From positions 7,725,667 to 7,789,666 of the forward strand of contig OX424568.1 of assembly GCA_949152475.1 (NCBI GenBank): a DNA stretch of 64,000 nt, written 5' to 3'. Below the pieces are notes generated by a model that had not been told where the DNA came from, did no database searches, and saw only the letters and a program-made list of their open reading frames with translations. This document shows, in pieces, positions 23,250-35,543 of the stretch (the first letter of the stretch is position 1; each line of letters starts with the position of its first letter). This stretch comes from Terebella lapidaria (taxonomy: Eukaryota; Annelida; Polychaeta; Terebellida; Terebellidae). The translations under genes and the position numbers were made by a program.

Positions 23250-24062
23250 TTACTTGTACATGTTGTATGAGAGCAATAAATCTATTCGGAATTATTCTAC
23301 CTACTTTGTATTTGGCTTTTCCACGTGTGTAACTACAGACGCGTGTACCTACAGACTCTCAGTGCAACTGTTAACTTTTAACTGATCGTCAAAGAACAAT
23401 ACAACTGCAAAATATGGAATTTCAACAAGCATTAATGTCTCAAATTCAACAAATATTACTAGATCTATGGTTCGTGCTCTCCACATGCTGGTACTTGTTC
23501 GTCTGAAAATAGTAAGACGTGGAATCAATGCCCAGTATTAAGTATTCCGAGCAAACAAAACAGGGTCCGTTATCCAATCTCATATTCCGGGAACAGAAAG
23601 TCATATCAGGCATACGAAGTGAGAGAAAACAAAAAAGAAAGGGAAACTCACATGAACCCCCTAAAATGGGGGGGGGGGGGGGGTACAGTACACCAGAAGT
23701 ACAGTATACCAGAGTAGGTACACATAAACCAAATGGATTGAATCAACTGTTTGGATCACAATCCTGAAGAAAATGCCACAAAAGCAATGGTTTCGGAGTA
23801 GGGGAATTTGGTAAGCTAGATGTGGGTTGTTTTCACTTAGGCTAAGTTGGAATAGGTTTTGTAGAAGTATGGGAGGGGGGTTGTTGTATGGCGATAATTG
23901 ACATATCTATGAGAGTTGTGATCAACGTAAAGATATCGCTTTGGGGTGATTCATCTATACATGTAACCATGTCCGAGAGCTAGTCAGCTATTGAATTAGT
24001 GGAAACATTTATATTATATTCAATGTCGTGGAGCTAGATATTACCCTGACATGAACATGTGT
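23250..24062 (+). repeat. R1 repeat, copy A, right part
   Basis: Resumes R1 after the insertion. 'ACTTTGTATTTGGCTTTTCC', 'ACGCGTGTACCTACAGACT' and 'CATGTCCGAGAGCTAGTCAG' match 40650-41140. It carries a G16 tract at 23668-23683. A segment at about 23515-23605 is duplicated at 25095-25185. Confidence 0.7.
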
Positions 24063-24431
24063 TATCACTAGATTGCATACCCGCAATTATAGAAAGAAAA
24101 TAAACATGTATCCTACTTGTACCTAGAGAACTGGATCTCAGATGACTCAGTTCAGTAATGTGTCATCACTTGATGAATTCAAGCACACAAAAACCCATGG
24201 GTAATGTATCATGCCTAACCGTGTGTTGCCGGGAGCAACACTGTCAACATATGCACTCTGTAACTGACACCTCATTGATTTCCATCTGCCAAAGACAATA
24301 ACTTGTTGCTGAGGAGAACAATTCCATTTTATGTATTGGTACTTGTATTCTGAATTATCAGTTCAGTTTTGCACAACAATTGATATTTATGGGGTTCAGT
24401 ATGGTGCAGGCGACATTTGTGCTCGCGGTGA
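24063..24431. other. No gene seen
   Basis: AT-rich spacer between R1 copy A and the next element. Confidence 0.4.
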
Positions 24432-25794
24432 TACCCCCGTCACACCGGATTGGCGGTGCCACGGCGGGGCTTGTACGATGTAAATCGCAGTGGTTCTTCG
24501 GCGATTCTGCGTTTGATCGCCGTAGCACCGCGGAAAACTGTCAACACCGCGGACCTTCGCGGTGGCACGGCGGAAGTTTTGAACATGTTCAAAACTTCCG
24601 CAGTGCCACCGTGAGTGGGCCAATCCGCAGTAGGATCGTCGTGCCACCGCCATAACCGCCGTAGAACCGTACAAGGACCTCATTAGCATCTCCATAACCG
24701 TCATGTATCCTCAGTAAGACCGCCGTGCAACCGCCAGAAAAGTAAACTGGCGACCCTGCTGTGATCAAGTGGCGGTGATGGCGGTGCTACTGAGGTGCTA
24801 CCACGGAAGCACTGCGGGTATGGGGGTGCCACGGCGGACTCAATGAGGAATTCGAGAAAACTAAGCGATCTTACTGCGATGCCACTGCGTTCACACGGCG
24901 GTGTTATTGAGGTGTCTGTACGGCTATGGCGTTTCCACTGCGGTTGCATGGATGTTGCACTGAGAGTCTTGCACGGTGCTACTGCGGTCAATTTTTTGCA
25001 TATAAAAGCTTTGGTTTTCTGAATAAATTTCAAGTGTTTTGAAAGTTTTGAAATGCTTCAGATCAATTCATTGATAAAAAAGAATGGCAGATAGACGTGG
25101 AATCAATACCCAGTATTAGGTATTCCGAGCAAACAAAACAGGGTCCGTTATCCAATCTCATAGTCCAGGGACAGAAAGTCATATCATATCATATCACAGA
25201 AAGTCATATCACAAGATAACAGAAATTTGATCGTCATGCAAAATTTGCTGCCAGATGAGCAAGCAATCCTCATGGGAAGACTCCTCTTCCGAGGGTGAAG
25301 GGGGATAAGGAGGGTGTTTCTTGGTAGCTCTTCCCCTTGTTGCGGTACGTTTCGGCATAATTACTGTAGTGTACACGTCTTCAGCAAAAAAAGGTAATGA
25401 ATTTCACCGAAAACCACCTCCCTTTTATATAGCCGCGTCGTTCCGCAATGCTGCCGCAGTGCCACCGTCGAAGCACCTCGGTAGCACCGCCATCCCCGTA
25501 GTAGCACCTCAGTGGCCCCTCAATGCTTCCCCCAACACCGTAGTACTGCCGCCAATGATCGCCGTGGAACCGCCAACCAAACCGTAGTGGTAACTCAGTA
25601 GGATCGCCATGTCCGCAGTGACGCCGCCGTGCTTTCTCTCTGGATCCTCAGTAGTACCGTGAAGAAAATCTCACGTTTGATGAGAGGGGAAAAATACGAA
25701 AACTCTACTGGAGGTGTGACAACGGTGATGGCGGTTTTGACTGAAAACGGTTGTGGTACCGTAGTGGCACCGCCAGTCCAGTGTGACGGGGGTA
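24432..25794. mobile_element. 1.36-kb non-autonomous DNA transposon with GC-rich subterminal repeats
   Basis: The ends TACCCCCGTCACACCGGATT and, reverse-complemented, TACCCCCGTCACACTGGACT extend to about 31 bp with two mismatches. TGA flanks both ends. About 600 bp on the left and 370 bp on the right are filled with degenerate ACCGC/GCGGT-type short repeats such as 'GTAGCACCGC' and 'GTGCCACGGCGG'. These probably act as transposase-binding arrays (inference). The middle (about 25010-25430) is AT-rich and includes a copy of flanking R1 DNA. No transposase is seen. The superfamily is uncertain: the 3-bp duplication would allow Harbinger- or CACTA-like groups, but the end sequence matches neither. 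Confidence 0.8.
24558..24613. repeat. Long hairpin inside the subterminal repeats
   Basis: CGGAAGTTTTGAAC|ATGTTCAAAACTTCCG (24571-24600) is a perfect 30-bp palindrome. The arms extend outward through CGGTGGCAC / GTGCCACCG with one mismatch. Confidence 0.9.
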
Positions 25795-27259
25795 TGATAA
25801 TGTATCTACATGATATATGTGAAAGAAATTATGAATTTTATGTGTAATCAACAATCTATCGTAGAAATGGCATATATGTAAATTAAAATGGGTGATACGA
25901 ACGTAGGCGTAGAACTTCAAATATTGCTCCAATATATTCCAATATATCCGCCGTAATTCAAAAGTAAGAGCATCTCGACCAACCAGATATCCAATGCACC
26001 GATAATTCATTGTTTTCGCTTCTGGAAGTCCTGATGTTACAACAGGAAGATAAACAGGATATCGATGGATTTTTCATATGGAAGGATGTTCCTGCAGTGC
26101 TGGTGGCATATGTCCTTCAGATGTGACAAATGCCAAGTTTTACGACAAATGACAACATCCAATTTACTGCGTAGAACCAAGCTTTGATTGTATCCAGCAT
26201 ATTCTTTGCACTAACCTTATCAGCACTGAGGACATTACAAGATGGAAATAAACTTCATGTAGGCCTGACGCGCATATATATATATATCATAATAATATAA
26301 ACATGTTCCTGGATAAAAAGTCAGTATTTCATCGGAAGATATAAACCGTAAACTGGCAGATCACTTCCCTACATGGCTTTCCATTAAAATACATTCCAGT
26401 CGTTTCAGGAATTTATGCCTTGAGGTCTATCAGTCAACCAAAAATGTATTTCTCCATGCGCAGGTGAATCATGCACTATAAAAATAATTGCGCGATAAAA
26501 ACAAGCAAGATGTTACAAAACAATTATATAAGATATTACAATCTCACACTGAATTCATGGTTGCTTAAAATGAATGTGGATACAGTTTTGTTTTTCTAAT
26601 TTTTTTTGAAGATTCACTAGGTAGGAGATTTAGCTTGTCACCTGAGTATGAATGGAGCACTATTAGATTCTGACATATTTGTGGAAAAAAATCACGTTTT
26701 CTGAATTATGTAGCCAGTCTTTTTTATGTTCACATACTAAAATATCAACTCAAGGATTTGCATGATTGTTCTGAAGTCCATATCAAATGTCTTTAAATGT
26801 ATCAGGTATTTGAGTATCAAGTGATATATATATAGATGTATATGCGGAAGCATAATTATTATGTCTGCCGACAGTATTCACACTTTTTTTCAGCTTTGTT
26901 TATTCTCAATTATTGCAATCACAACTGAGGCAACATCATGGTAATGAGGTGCATTATCGGAGGATACAAATTATGTATGATTCTGTACGTAGACCCGACT
27001 TGCCATATATGGATAGTTAATCGATCATAGCTAAAATCAATCAATATTCGTGGAAGCTAATCAGCGCTGACCAGTAGGATGACCAGAACACTGACTTCGC
27101 TATGCATGAATGATTTCTCCCGAAGAGTGCGTGAGATGCAAGTCGATTCTTTAATGAACGAACCCAACCAATTTGCAGTAGTCGCCGGTACTCCATTACC
27201 TCCTGATCGTGTTGTCTAAATATGGTAGGCTACTTGAAAATGATGTTTCAAGAATTTAT
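25795..27259. other. No gene seen
   Basis: AT-rich DNA with a short (TA)n run near 26275-26290. No supported frame on either strand. Confidence 0.5.
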
Positions 27260-29101
27260 GTGAAACGACCTGCAATAGTCGCCCGTTAAGGAATCTTTTT
27301 GTTCATCGTTTGTGCAGTGCAATATCGTTTTGGAGACTGGGTGTTGAAGGAATGTATGTAATATTGTGGGAATATCAATATCTGCCTAGTGCATCAGAAA
27401 TCCTCAGCATGTTAGGTTAAACAGAAAAAAAGTGTTCGAAAGATTAATTTGCAGGAATCGTTCAAGCATTAAATATTCTGGCAACATTTTCCTGTAAATG
27501 AAACTATTCAAGGACACTGAGAACCTTAACATCCCACCAAACAATCTTTGCACAGTGTACAGTGATTGCTAGAACATCACACTTTCTACTTCCTATATCA
27601 AATACCGACTGCTCAATATTCTAGATAAAATTCCATTATGGAATCATAATACCATTTACTGCCTCTGCTGGAAGTGTGACGCATTTGCCGATTCCTGTCA
27701 AATTTTCCATATAGATTGCATTCGCTGGGTTAACTTTGATAATATTTTATACACTACACAGGTTTTTAAAAGAAATATCGACTGTATTGTGTGTGACACT
27801 GAATATATTCGATTGTAAGAAAATATAGTTTTTTTCCATCAGCAATGAAGTATTACATGGATGTTAGCTTCGAAAAACTGATCTCTCAATTCTTGTAATT
27901 TTGATGATGGTGCTGTAGTTAGGGTATCTGGACCATGCGACTGAGGCATGGCGGTGAAAACCTATGCCATATTTGATCGGGTTTTGGTTCTATCAAAGTA
28001 GAACATATTTTAAGTTTGGCATCATGAAAAGTTTATTGTAATGGTGGTAATGAGATATGCATAAAGCTATATACGATTCAAAACATCACATTCTTTTATT
28101 TACATGCTATCAGATAGCATGTTGGCACAACAAAAGCTACTTCCCAAAATTTCTCCACATGTATTTTTGATCTCTTGAAGAAAAAGTAGAATCAATTAAA
28201 GTAGGGTACTATGATTACCATAGACATAGAAGAGAAATGGACTGCCAACTCGACCTCCGTGACCTTGAGCTTGTGACCAGAGGAACTTCTATGTCTATGA
28301 TGATTACACCTCGCAGTGATATGACCATTCAATGATTACTACAACAGTCTGCATGATAAGAGTAATCTGTTAGCAGGAGCCGTCATCAAGATCCAGTTCA
28401 CATACATCCGGTGTCCATTGGCGAAATCATGTCAAGGATATCCACACTTCCCCGACTCATATCATCCCACTCTGTAAGCCAAAACCCATTGTGACCTGAT
28501 TTTTATCTTCTCCCGCCAAATCAAATTAGTGGCCGGAAGCATGCGCCAATCACTACCACGTCTGATGCTACCACGTCGATGGAATGCCTTCACTTGAAAA
28601 CAATTGTTCCGTCGGTTATGCCGAGGTATCGATTATTGCTGAGTAAATAATAAAGGCAGGGATAATGAACTTTTTTCTATGAGATACCACTGACTGATTC
28701 CATTATTAGATATAAAATGTTGGATTTTCATGTATATTTTGAGAAGGAAAGTAAAAGCAATTAGGATTGGGAACTATAATTCAACGGTTCGCTGATGTGG
28801 CCCAAGTTATTACCCCCAACAAAAGTCTGCATGGCGAAAATTTAACAGGTTCCCCGACAGGATCAGAAATCGAGAATCATGTGACAGTCAAAGATATCCG
28901 CACTTTCTGACTCTTATCATCTCAGTTTGAAAGCTTATATGTTTCTGTGTGCAATCTTCATCTTTGCCTGTCTAACCAAATTAGTTCAAGCATTCGCTAA
29001 TCGCTTTCACGTCTGATGCTCTAATTTTTTTATATGTTCTTGACTGCTAGTAACTATCAATTTATTATTTTTCCACAAACAATAATAGTGTGAACAAAAT
29101 G
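27260..29101 (+). repeat. R1 repeat, copy B, left part
   Basis: Parallels copy A from 'GACCTGCAATAGTC' through 'GAAAGATTAATTTGCAGGAA', 'TTCAAGGACACTGAGAACC', the S-like segment (about 27975-28060) and 'GTCTGATGCTC'. It is interrupted after AAATG at 29097-29101 by the 11.4-kb element and resumes at 40500. Confidence 0.7.
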
Positions 29102-29175
29102 CACGGTGTAAGTGCGATCTTCACTCTTACGGAGGTTTTAAACACTCTTTCTGTGATAACGCGCTCTTGTGGTGA

Positions 29176-30656
29176 TAACATGTGAGCATGCGGGGCACAG
29201 AAACGACAGCAAGGAGTGAATTGAACAAAAATGGCAAGAAGACTGTAAAAAGGAGGTAATCAAGTGTGTGCATTGAGTGTCTGTATAACCCCAGCAGGAA
29301 CTGGTGTGATTTTAGTTTTTGAATATGATATTGACAGCTGTATTTATTGCATTTCCGTGACGGTCCTGAGATCGCTGTTGTTGAAACGCGTATACTATTC
29401 AGTGAATATCAAGGGAAATATGAAGTTTATTCTTCACAGTAGGACGTTGTTATCAACTACAAAGTGCTTTGAGCCAAATGTTTGGAATGCACCTGGGGTT
29501 GTTAAACTTGAAGGAAAAAGGAAATGTGTCAAAATTTGATTTTGGGCAGAATTAAAAAACAAATTTTTTTAATTAAAACAAATCAAACATACCTATCCAC
29601 CATTTGTACATGTAATATAAATGTTTCCGGGTTATTTTACGAAGTATGCATGCATAATTATATTTTGAACAAAAACAATGAGTGCACAACTAAACAATGT
29701 CCAATTATATTGCTCCATAACCAAAACGAATATGTATGATCCTGGGTTTATATAGGTATACAATAGTTATTTCATATCATACAATCCGTCAAAAGAAAAT
29801 CACTACCAATCTAATCATAATTATAGCAGGGATTAACCTCTGCCAAATCGTGGCTAATTCTTAACACAAAACTTCTATTAGGTGGTTTAGGACATTTCAA
29901 CTGATTTTTCGGACTCATAATTTGCAATCTCGATTAACCATTTTTCTGCAACTGCAAATTATTGATATCAATTGTTCATAGTTGTCAACAAACAGGACAT
30001 TAATGAAAAACTTACCGATCACTATATAACTTTCAATAATTTCGGAAAACAACTTTCGAAATTGAACACATTTTCCAAATGCGCGGTTACGGAGTTGAGG
30101 CAACGCGAGTTTTGTGAGATATGTATGAAAACAAACCAATATAATAACACTGTTCAATAATTATATAACACAGGAAGATACCTAATGTCATATATGTGTA
30201 TAAATCTTGAGGGTGGTATCTTGAGATATAACAAGGTACAACGAATGATTTCAATGAAATTTTATTCACTTCATGACAATTCTCAGCAAATAAACGTGGA
30301 AAAACTTAAATTGTGGTCGTTTGGCCGCAAGTGCAATGTATTGATATTCACAGTCCATTTGCCAGCCTGAAAATGTTGATAAAAATTAACCCCCTACTAT
30401 AATAGAACTTCTTATATTTTGATTAGAATACAACTCTCAAAGTTGAACGCGTATTCGAATTGAGCGGTTAGGGAGTTGAGGTGCTTCCAGTTTTGTGAGA
30501 TATGTACTTTTATCAGAATATGAAAAAAAATCGCAATACTAATGGCGTTACACAGGACCCTAGTTTTTACGATACCTATTTTCATATATAGGTATATACA
30601 TGTACATGAACGGTATTCATAAATGAACATGTGATAACATTCAATTTCAATACAGC
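29176..30656. other. Interior of the 11.4-kb element, left of the family D gene
   Basis: No supported frame. A diverged repeat around 'GCGGTTACGGAGTTGAGG' and 'TTTTGTGAGATATGTA' occurs at 30083-30127 and 30459-30510, and a related 'GTTATGGAGTTGA' at about 34533. Confidence 0.45.
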
Positions 30657-33600
30657 TTAGGTACACATATCACATGTGTAGGGACCAATTCCCGAGTACG
30701 ACGAGCACAGTTCATGAACCCAGCCATTACAGTCCCCACATTGGATCATGGGTCCCCGTGAAGTTGACCAGAGTCCGCCACATAAGACGCAAGGGGCATC
30801 CTCTTGACTGCTGTGTTTATGCTGCTTAACTCTCGACTTTAGTGTTGCTGTGTTTTTCTTTCCAGTTGCCGGGCGAACTTTTCTGGAGCTACTTCATACA
30901 GTGGTTTTGGGCTTCGCACCTTTACTAGATGTTTTTTACCTGCGGGGAATGATTCAAAATAAGTAGTGAGAAGTATTATACTGAGAAAACTAGGTGAGTG
31001 TTCTGTGTGTACCTGAGAAATGTACCTGATCCAAGTTTGTCCAACGCAAATGCGAATTGCTTGTTGATTTCAGTTCCTGACGATAACTCTTTGTATGCGA
31101 TTTTTTTGGCTTCGCGCAGTCTATCTGATGAATCTTCATAGTACCAGGTAAGGGCTGCAGGTTTCCTGGAATACTCTGCTCTTTCTCACTGACGCCTGCC
31201 TCTGACACCCAGAACAATACGATTCTGGTTTCTGGTCTCAGCTTAACGTACATATCCTGCAACAAAGGAAATGACGATATTTAGAACTTCCACCACAACC
31301 AGGTAAGTATCAAGATACAATAATGACAGCGGATGTGAAATGGCAATCATGTTTGGATGAAGATGCTTGAGACCATACCAGTGGAATACGGATGTCATGC
31401 CCATGTCGAACTAGTTCATCTGCTTTACGTTTGAGCGTAGCACCAACACCATTTGGCACTCCTTTCCCATGACCTGCTTCGTGAAATATCCAATGGACTT
31501 CTGAGAATCCTCATGCATATGGCTCAGTGGACATGAAGGAAAAGTTCGCTTTGTTCCGGTATTGTGTTTTTGGGCCTTCACTCAGAAAATGAAGCTTCTC
31601 CACCTTGGTGAACATTCCTCTAACATGATCAAGTACCGGTTCTAGATGTGCCCAATTGGCTGATGGGTCATGCTTCAGACAGTCAGAGATGGTACAGAAC
31701 GTCACGTCTACGGCTGTTGTGTACAACACCCCAGTGTGCAAAGTAACTTGCTGGTTACTTCTACCGAAGTGTGCTGACTGTATTTCACGTGAGTATTTGC
31801 AAACATAGTTCTCTGAAAAATCGATATGAATCAGAGCTGTGTTGTCACACTTCGAACTTCGTATTGTATGGAGAGTGTCCTTGAAAGCTGAATACTGATT
31901 GAAGAATCGGTATCGGTGGCTGGCAATTTTTTCCATGATGTACTATTCCAACTTTTCCACAAGTTCTCTGACTGAACTTCGGTGCTCTACTTTGACCCAT
32001 TTCGATGATACTTTTTGCTCACCATTTTTATCTCACGTTTCCTTCATAATTGTCCACTGCTGCCAGGCTATCTGCTTATCTGGGTCGTGTTCTTTGATGA
32101 TGAGACTTTGCTTAGCACACTTTTTGCATTCACGGTAAGTACACGTTTTGTTTTTACTGCTGCAGCAAATTTGTTCCACCAACTTTCCCAGGTCTGAGAC
32201 AGCTACAACCCCAAGAGAGTGAAGTCGATGAGCCCTGAGGTACTCGTTCTCACAAGTTTTGCACAAACACGTGTTTCTGTCTGCCTCTGTTCGTTGTCTT
32301 ACCCAAAACGGTTTCAGTGTACTAAAAGTTGAGTATGAAACTTTAGATTCTGGGTGCTCTGAGCAATATTTTGTGTGAGTTTTCTTGATACTGTCCAGAA
32401 GAATGCATTTCTGTTCTTTGTTGCCCTTATGAGAGACTGATTGTTTCTTCCCAATTGTTATTCTGGATACATTCTCAAGTGGAAATTTTCGATGTCTCTT
32501 TTGAGGCTTTCACCCAGCATTGAGGTGCACCTTTCGTTCATACTGTAAGTGTGCACTTCGTTTGGCGTTGGCTCGTTGTACTCTATGTGTATAACCCATG
32601 GCCATCTCTGCTGTCGAGACTAAACTGTATTTCTTTAGCATGTCTCCCGGAATGACTTTGGTGTACACCTGTTTCTCTAGTGGATAGGCCTTGACGTTTC
32701 TGTGCAAGTCCAAATGTCAAAGTATTAGCAAATAGTAGGGTCTTTTTCACAGTGTTCGACAACCGGGTGTTGCGGAGCATCGCTCTAGTTTTTGTCCTGG
32801 GCGTAGAGACTGCAGGATGAACTTTCTGGCGGAGCGATCCATCTGTTGGGGTCTCTAACATGGTATTCGCAGCTAATTTCGCCCTTGTCCTGTCGTACCT
32901 CTTTTAAAGTCGCTTCACTATTTTGTTAGCCGTTTGCAGCTTCACCAGCAGAACTGCATTTTCGCGATATACTTCTGCTTTGCGTGCTTTCACAACATTT
33001 CGTCCGGTCTTCTTTTGATGACCTGTTATTCAATATCAATGATTATGCACAATGTGTTATACTTTTATCATTGGAATAATAATATTATATTTTCTGCAAA
33101 CCATGAGAGGATCCTTTCTTGCCTGTACATATTTTATTTCAGTATTTATACATACTGATTGTCTATTGCCATGTTCTAATCTTTTTGTGTGTGTTTTTTT
33201 TTTCAATGCAGAACTCTATTGATCATGCACTTGTTTTAATATTCTGTGATAGCTGTGTATCTGTGATATACTATTTATATACTGTGATATCTGTATACAT
33301 ATGTGATACATAATAAATAGTACGAGATGTTTGAACTAATATTTTTTTAAGATTGAAGAGGATGTTTGAGATGTTTGAACTAATATTTTTTTAAGACTGA
33401 AGAGGAGGGTCATTCAGGAATTATTATACTCACTCTCAACAGATTACGGCGGCGAACTGAGATTGACCGGCAATGCATCGTCATAGGGATAGGGTGGTGG
33501 TGTATTGATTTTATTCATGTCATTTTTGCGTTTCACATGACGGTGATATGCCTTACGCCATTATCTTCTTTTCGCCTGTTTTTCTGATGCAGGTAAGCCC

Positions 33601-33739
33601 TCTATGCCCTTTACTTTCCCCGACACAACCCTTTTCTTCCAGCGTTTTCGATCTTTTCCCGAAAAGCTGCATAACGATCAGGATCAGCTTTAAGGCGTTC
33701 GCGGAATTTTCTTTGCTTCTCTGCATTTGTCAGCGGCAT
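30657..33739 (-). pseudogene. Family D gene: unnamed multicopy invertebrate protein with DFSENY motif and C-terminal PHD finger, decayed
   Basis: Exons by inspection: 33739 to about 33436; 33022-31379 (acceptor AACAG); 31256-31026 (acceptor TTGCAG, donor GTACAT); 30939-30657. The N-terminus MPLTNAEKQRKFRERLKADP is a basic helix, followed by RKAYHRHVKRKND and a coiled coil. Next come TPRTKTRAMLRNTRLSNTVK, a Cys-rich region (CLCKTCEN, CCSSKNKTCTYRECKKC) and HIDFSENYVCKYSREIQSAH. HFLSEGPKTQYRNK, HGKGVPNGVGATLKR and IPGNLQPLPGTMKIHQ follow. The C-terminal PHD finger (30663-30791) reads CVLC...CGDC...HELC...CDMC. The spaced acidic blocks suggest an RNase-H-like DDE/D fold (inference). At least five in-frame stops (33561, 32904, 32510, one near 32037 and one near 31948) and at least two frameshifts (about 33655, 32710) break it; another stop precedes GFSEVHW. 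I know this family only as uncharacterised paralogues. Confidence 0.78.
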
Positions 33740-35543
33740 GATTCTGTGAGAAGAGTGGAGACGTATGAACTTGTAAATTGGCATAACATTCAACCTAGCA
33801 AATAAAAGAATGAATTCAAACTGTTGCGGCTACGCTGGTGTCAGTAGAATCTATCTGCAGCGGAAATTATGTGATCGACAGCAAAACCCACACTAGTAGA
33901 TATATAGGAAGTAACAATTTAGATGGTAATAGTTTTACTTATAGGTAGGCTATTCGTGCTTATATTCGAATATTTTTTATATTATCATTGGATTGCTGAA
34001 AATGTGCAATCCTGAGTGATTGATTCCCCGACAATACCATCCTGTATTTCGAGCGCTGTGACGCAACCCCACGATATTTTCTGTATCGTGGGCTTCAGGC
34101 GGGTACTTAGTAATACGGAATGACGTTTTGGAGAGTTGCATATAATTCAATGATAAAATCGTTTCCATCAGACACCAATACGGCATGATATTTCCCTTTC
34201 CCTTCAGCCTCGTTGTATATGGTGACTTCAGGCAGATATCACACCGTATTGGGGTCTGAAGCCCTTGATAACTTAATTTGGGGCGTGAAAATATGTCGTA
34301 TAGTGTGCAGTGAAAATAGGCCTGGTATAATGTCATATTCACATTATATATGTAGGGCGCATGCGTTTACTATTATTGTAGATGTATATTAATACAGTAG
34401 TCCTTACGTGTACATGTAGATCTGGTATGTGGTGTACATTATTAGTGTCATATATCAGTAGATGCTGGCTAAGAACAGAGTCTAGTCATATTGTTCAACT
34501 CCGTAACCATTGGAGGGTATGGAGTTCAGGGTTATGGAGTTGAAAAATAAAACTTTTTTTCGAGCAGTGTATCCCAGTTTCTGACCAAAACGTCACAAAA
34601 CAACAATACACGGTTACGTAACACCAAAGACATGAACACAAACATATTGGCCCATATCTCAAACTATTGATTTTCGTTCAAACCTGGTTATGGTGTTGAG
34701 CTCTATAAAGAGTACGCTAAGTGTTGGGGACAAACCTTCCTCGTTTCCAAAGGTGAAGATGCCCAATTCCTAATGTTACATTTTTTGGAAGGAAGATCAA
34801 CACACGGTAGGAAAATTGCAATTTCTACAACATAACGCATATATATAATAACTGAGGGGGATGATACGATGTCCGAGATACTACTCCAAATTTATGTATC
34901 TCACAAATATTTGTAGGGGCTGAAATTCCCCAGAAATAAGGTTTCTTCCATCAATGTTTACTCCAATTTTGACACGGTGATCACGTTCATGGTCAGTTTC
35001 AATAAATTCTGCACATTGTATTTCGATAATCTGTACACGGGAGTTAAGATAATCATCTCATGTTTCATTCATCCTGCTCATATGCACTAATATCCTGTAA
35101 TTTTTCAGTTATTCCTAAATTATTCCACATGCTTGTCGTGTCACCGATTTGAGTCCAGTGTCACCGACTTAAGATGTTAGTTGCCCAGAAAAGGACAGGT
35201 ATCTCTCCACGAAAAACGCAGAAAGTATTAGCCACCGCCGATGTGCAATCAACGGTATGCATTGCAACATCTTAATGCAAATGTTTATATTATTTTATTT
35301 CCATATTCATGTCTTCATATTTGGAAAATGAGCAAAATTAGCATGTACACTATACACACTCATGATACGTGTACATGCCTAAATTATTTGCAATACTCCG
35401 AAAGAGTGCTGTGTTATGTAGTTTCTAGAAATTACTACCATGCCTCCCAATTCTATCGATAATGATGGTATAAATATTTTTAAATTATCAAGAACAACTT
35501 CATCTATCATAGACTAGGTACAAAATCTCAAAATAACACTTTA
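33740..35543. other. Interior of the 11.4-kb element; no gene seen
   Basis: AT-rich, without a supported frame, between the family D start and the nested inverted-repeat unit. Any promoter of the family D gene would lie here, but I see no clear signal. Confidence 0.45.

Noticed and set aside
24396..25587. Open frames within the GC-rich element
   Set aside because: They arise from short GC-rich subterminal repeats on both strands and show no domain.
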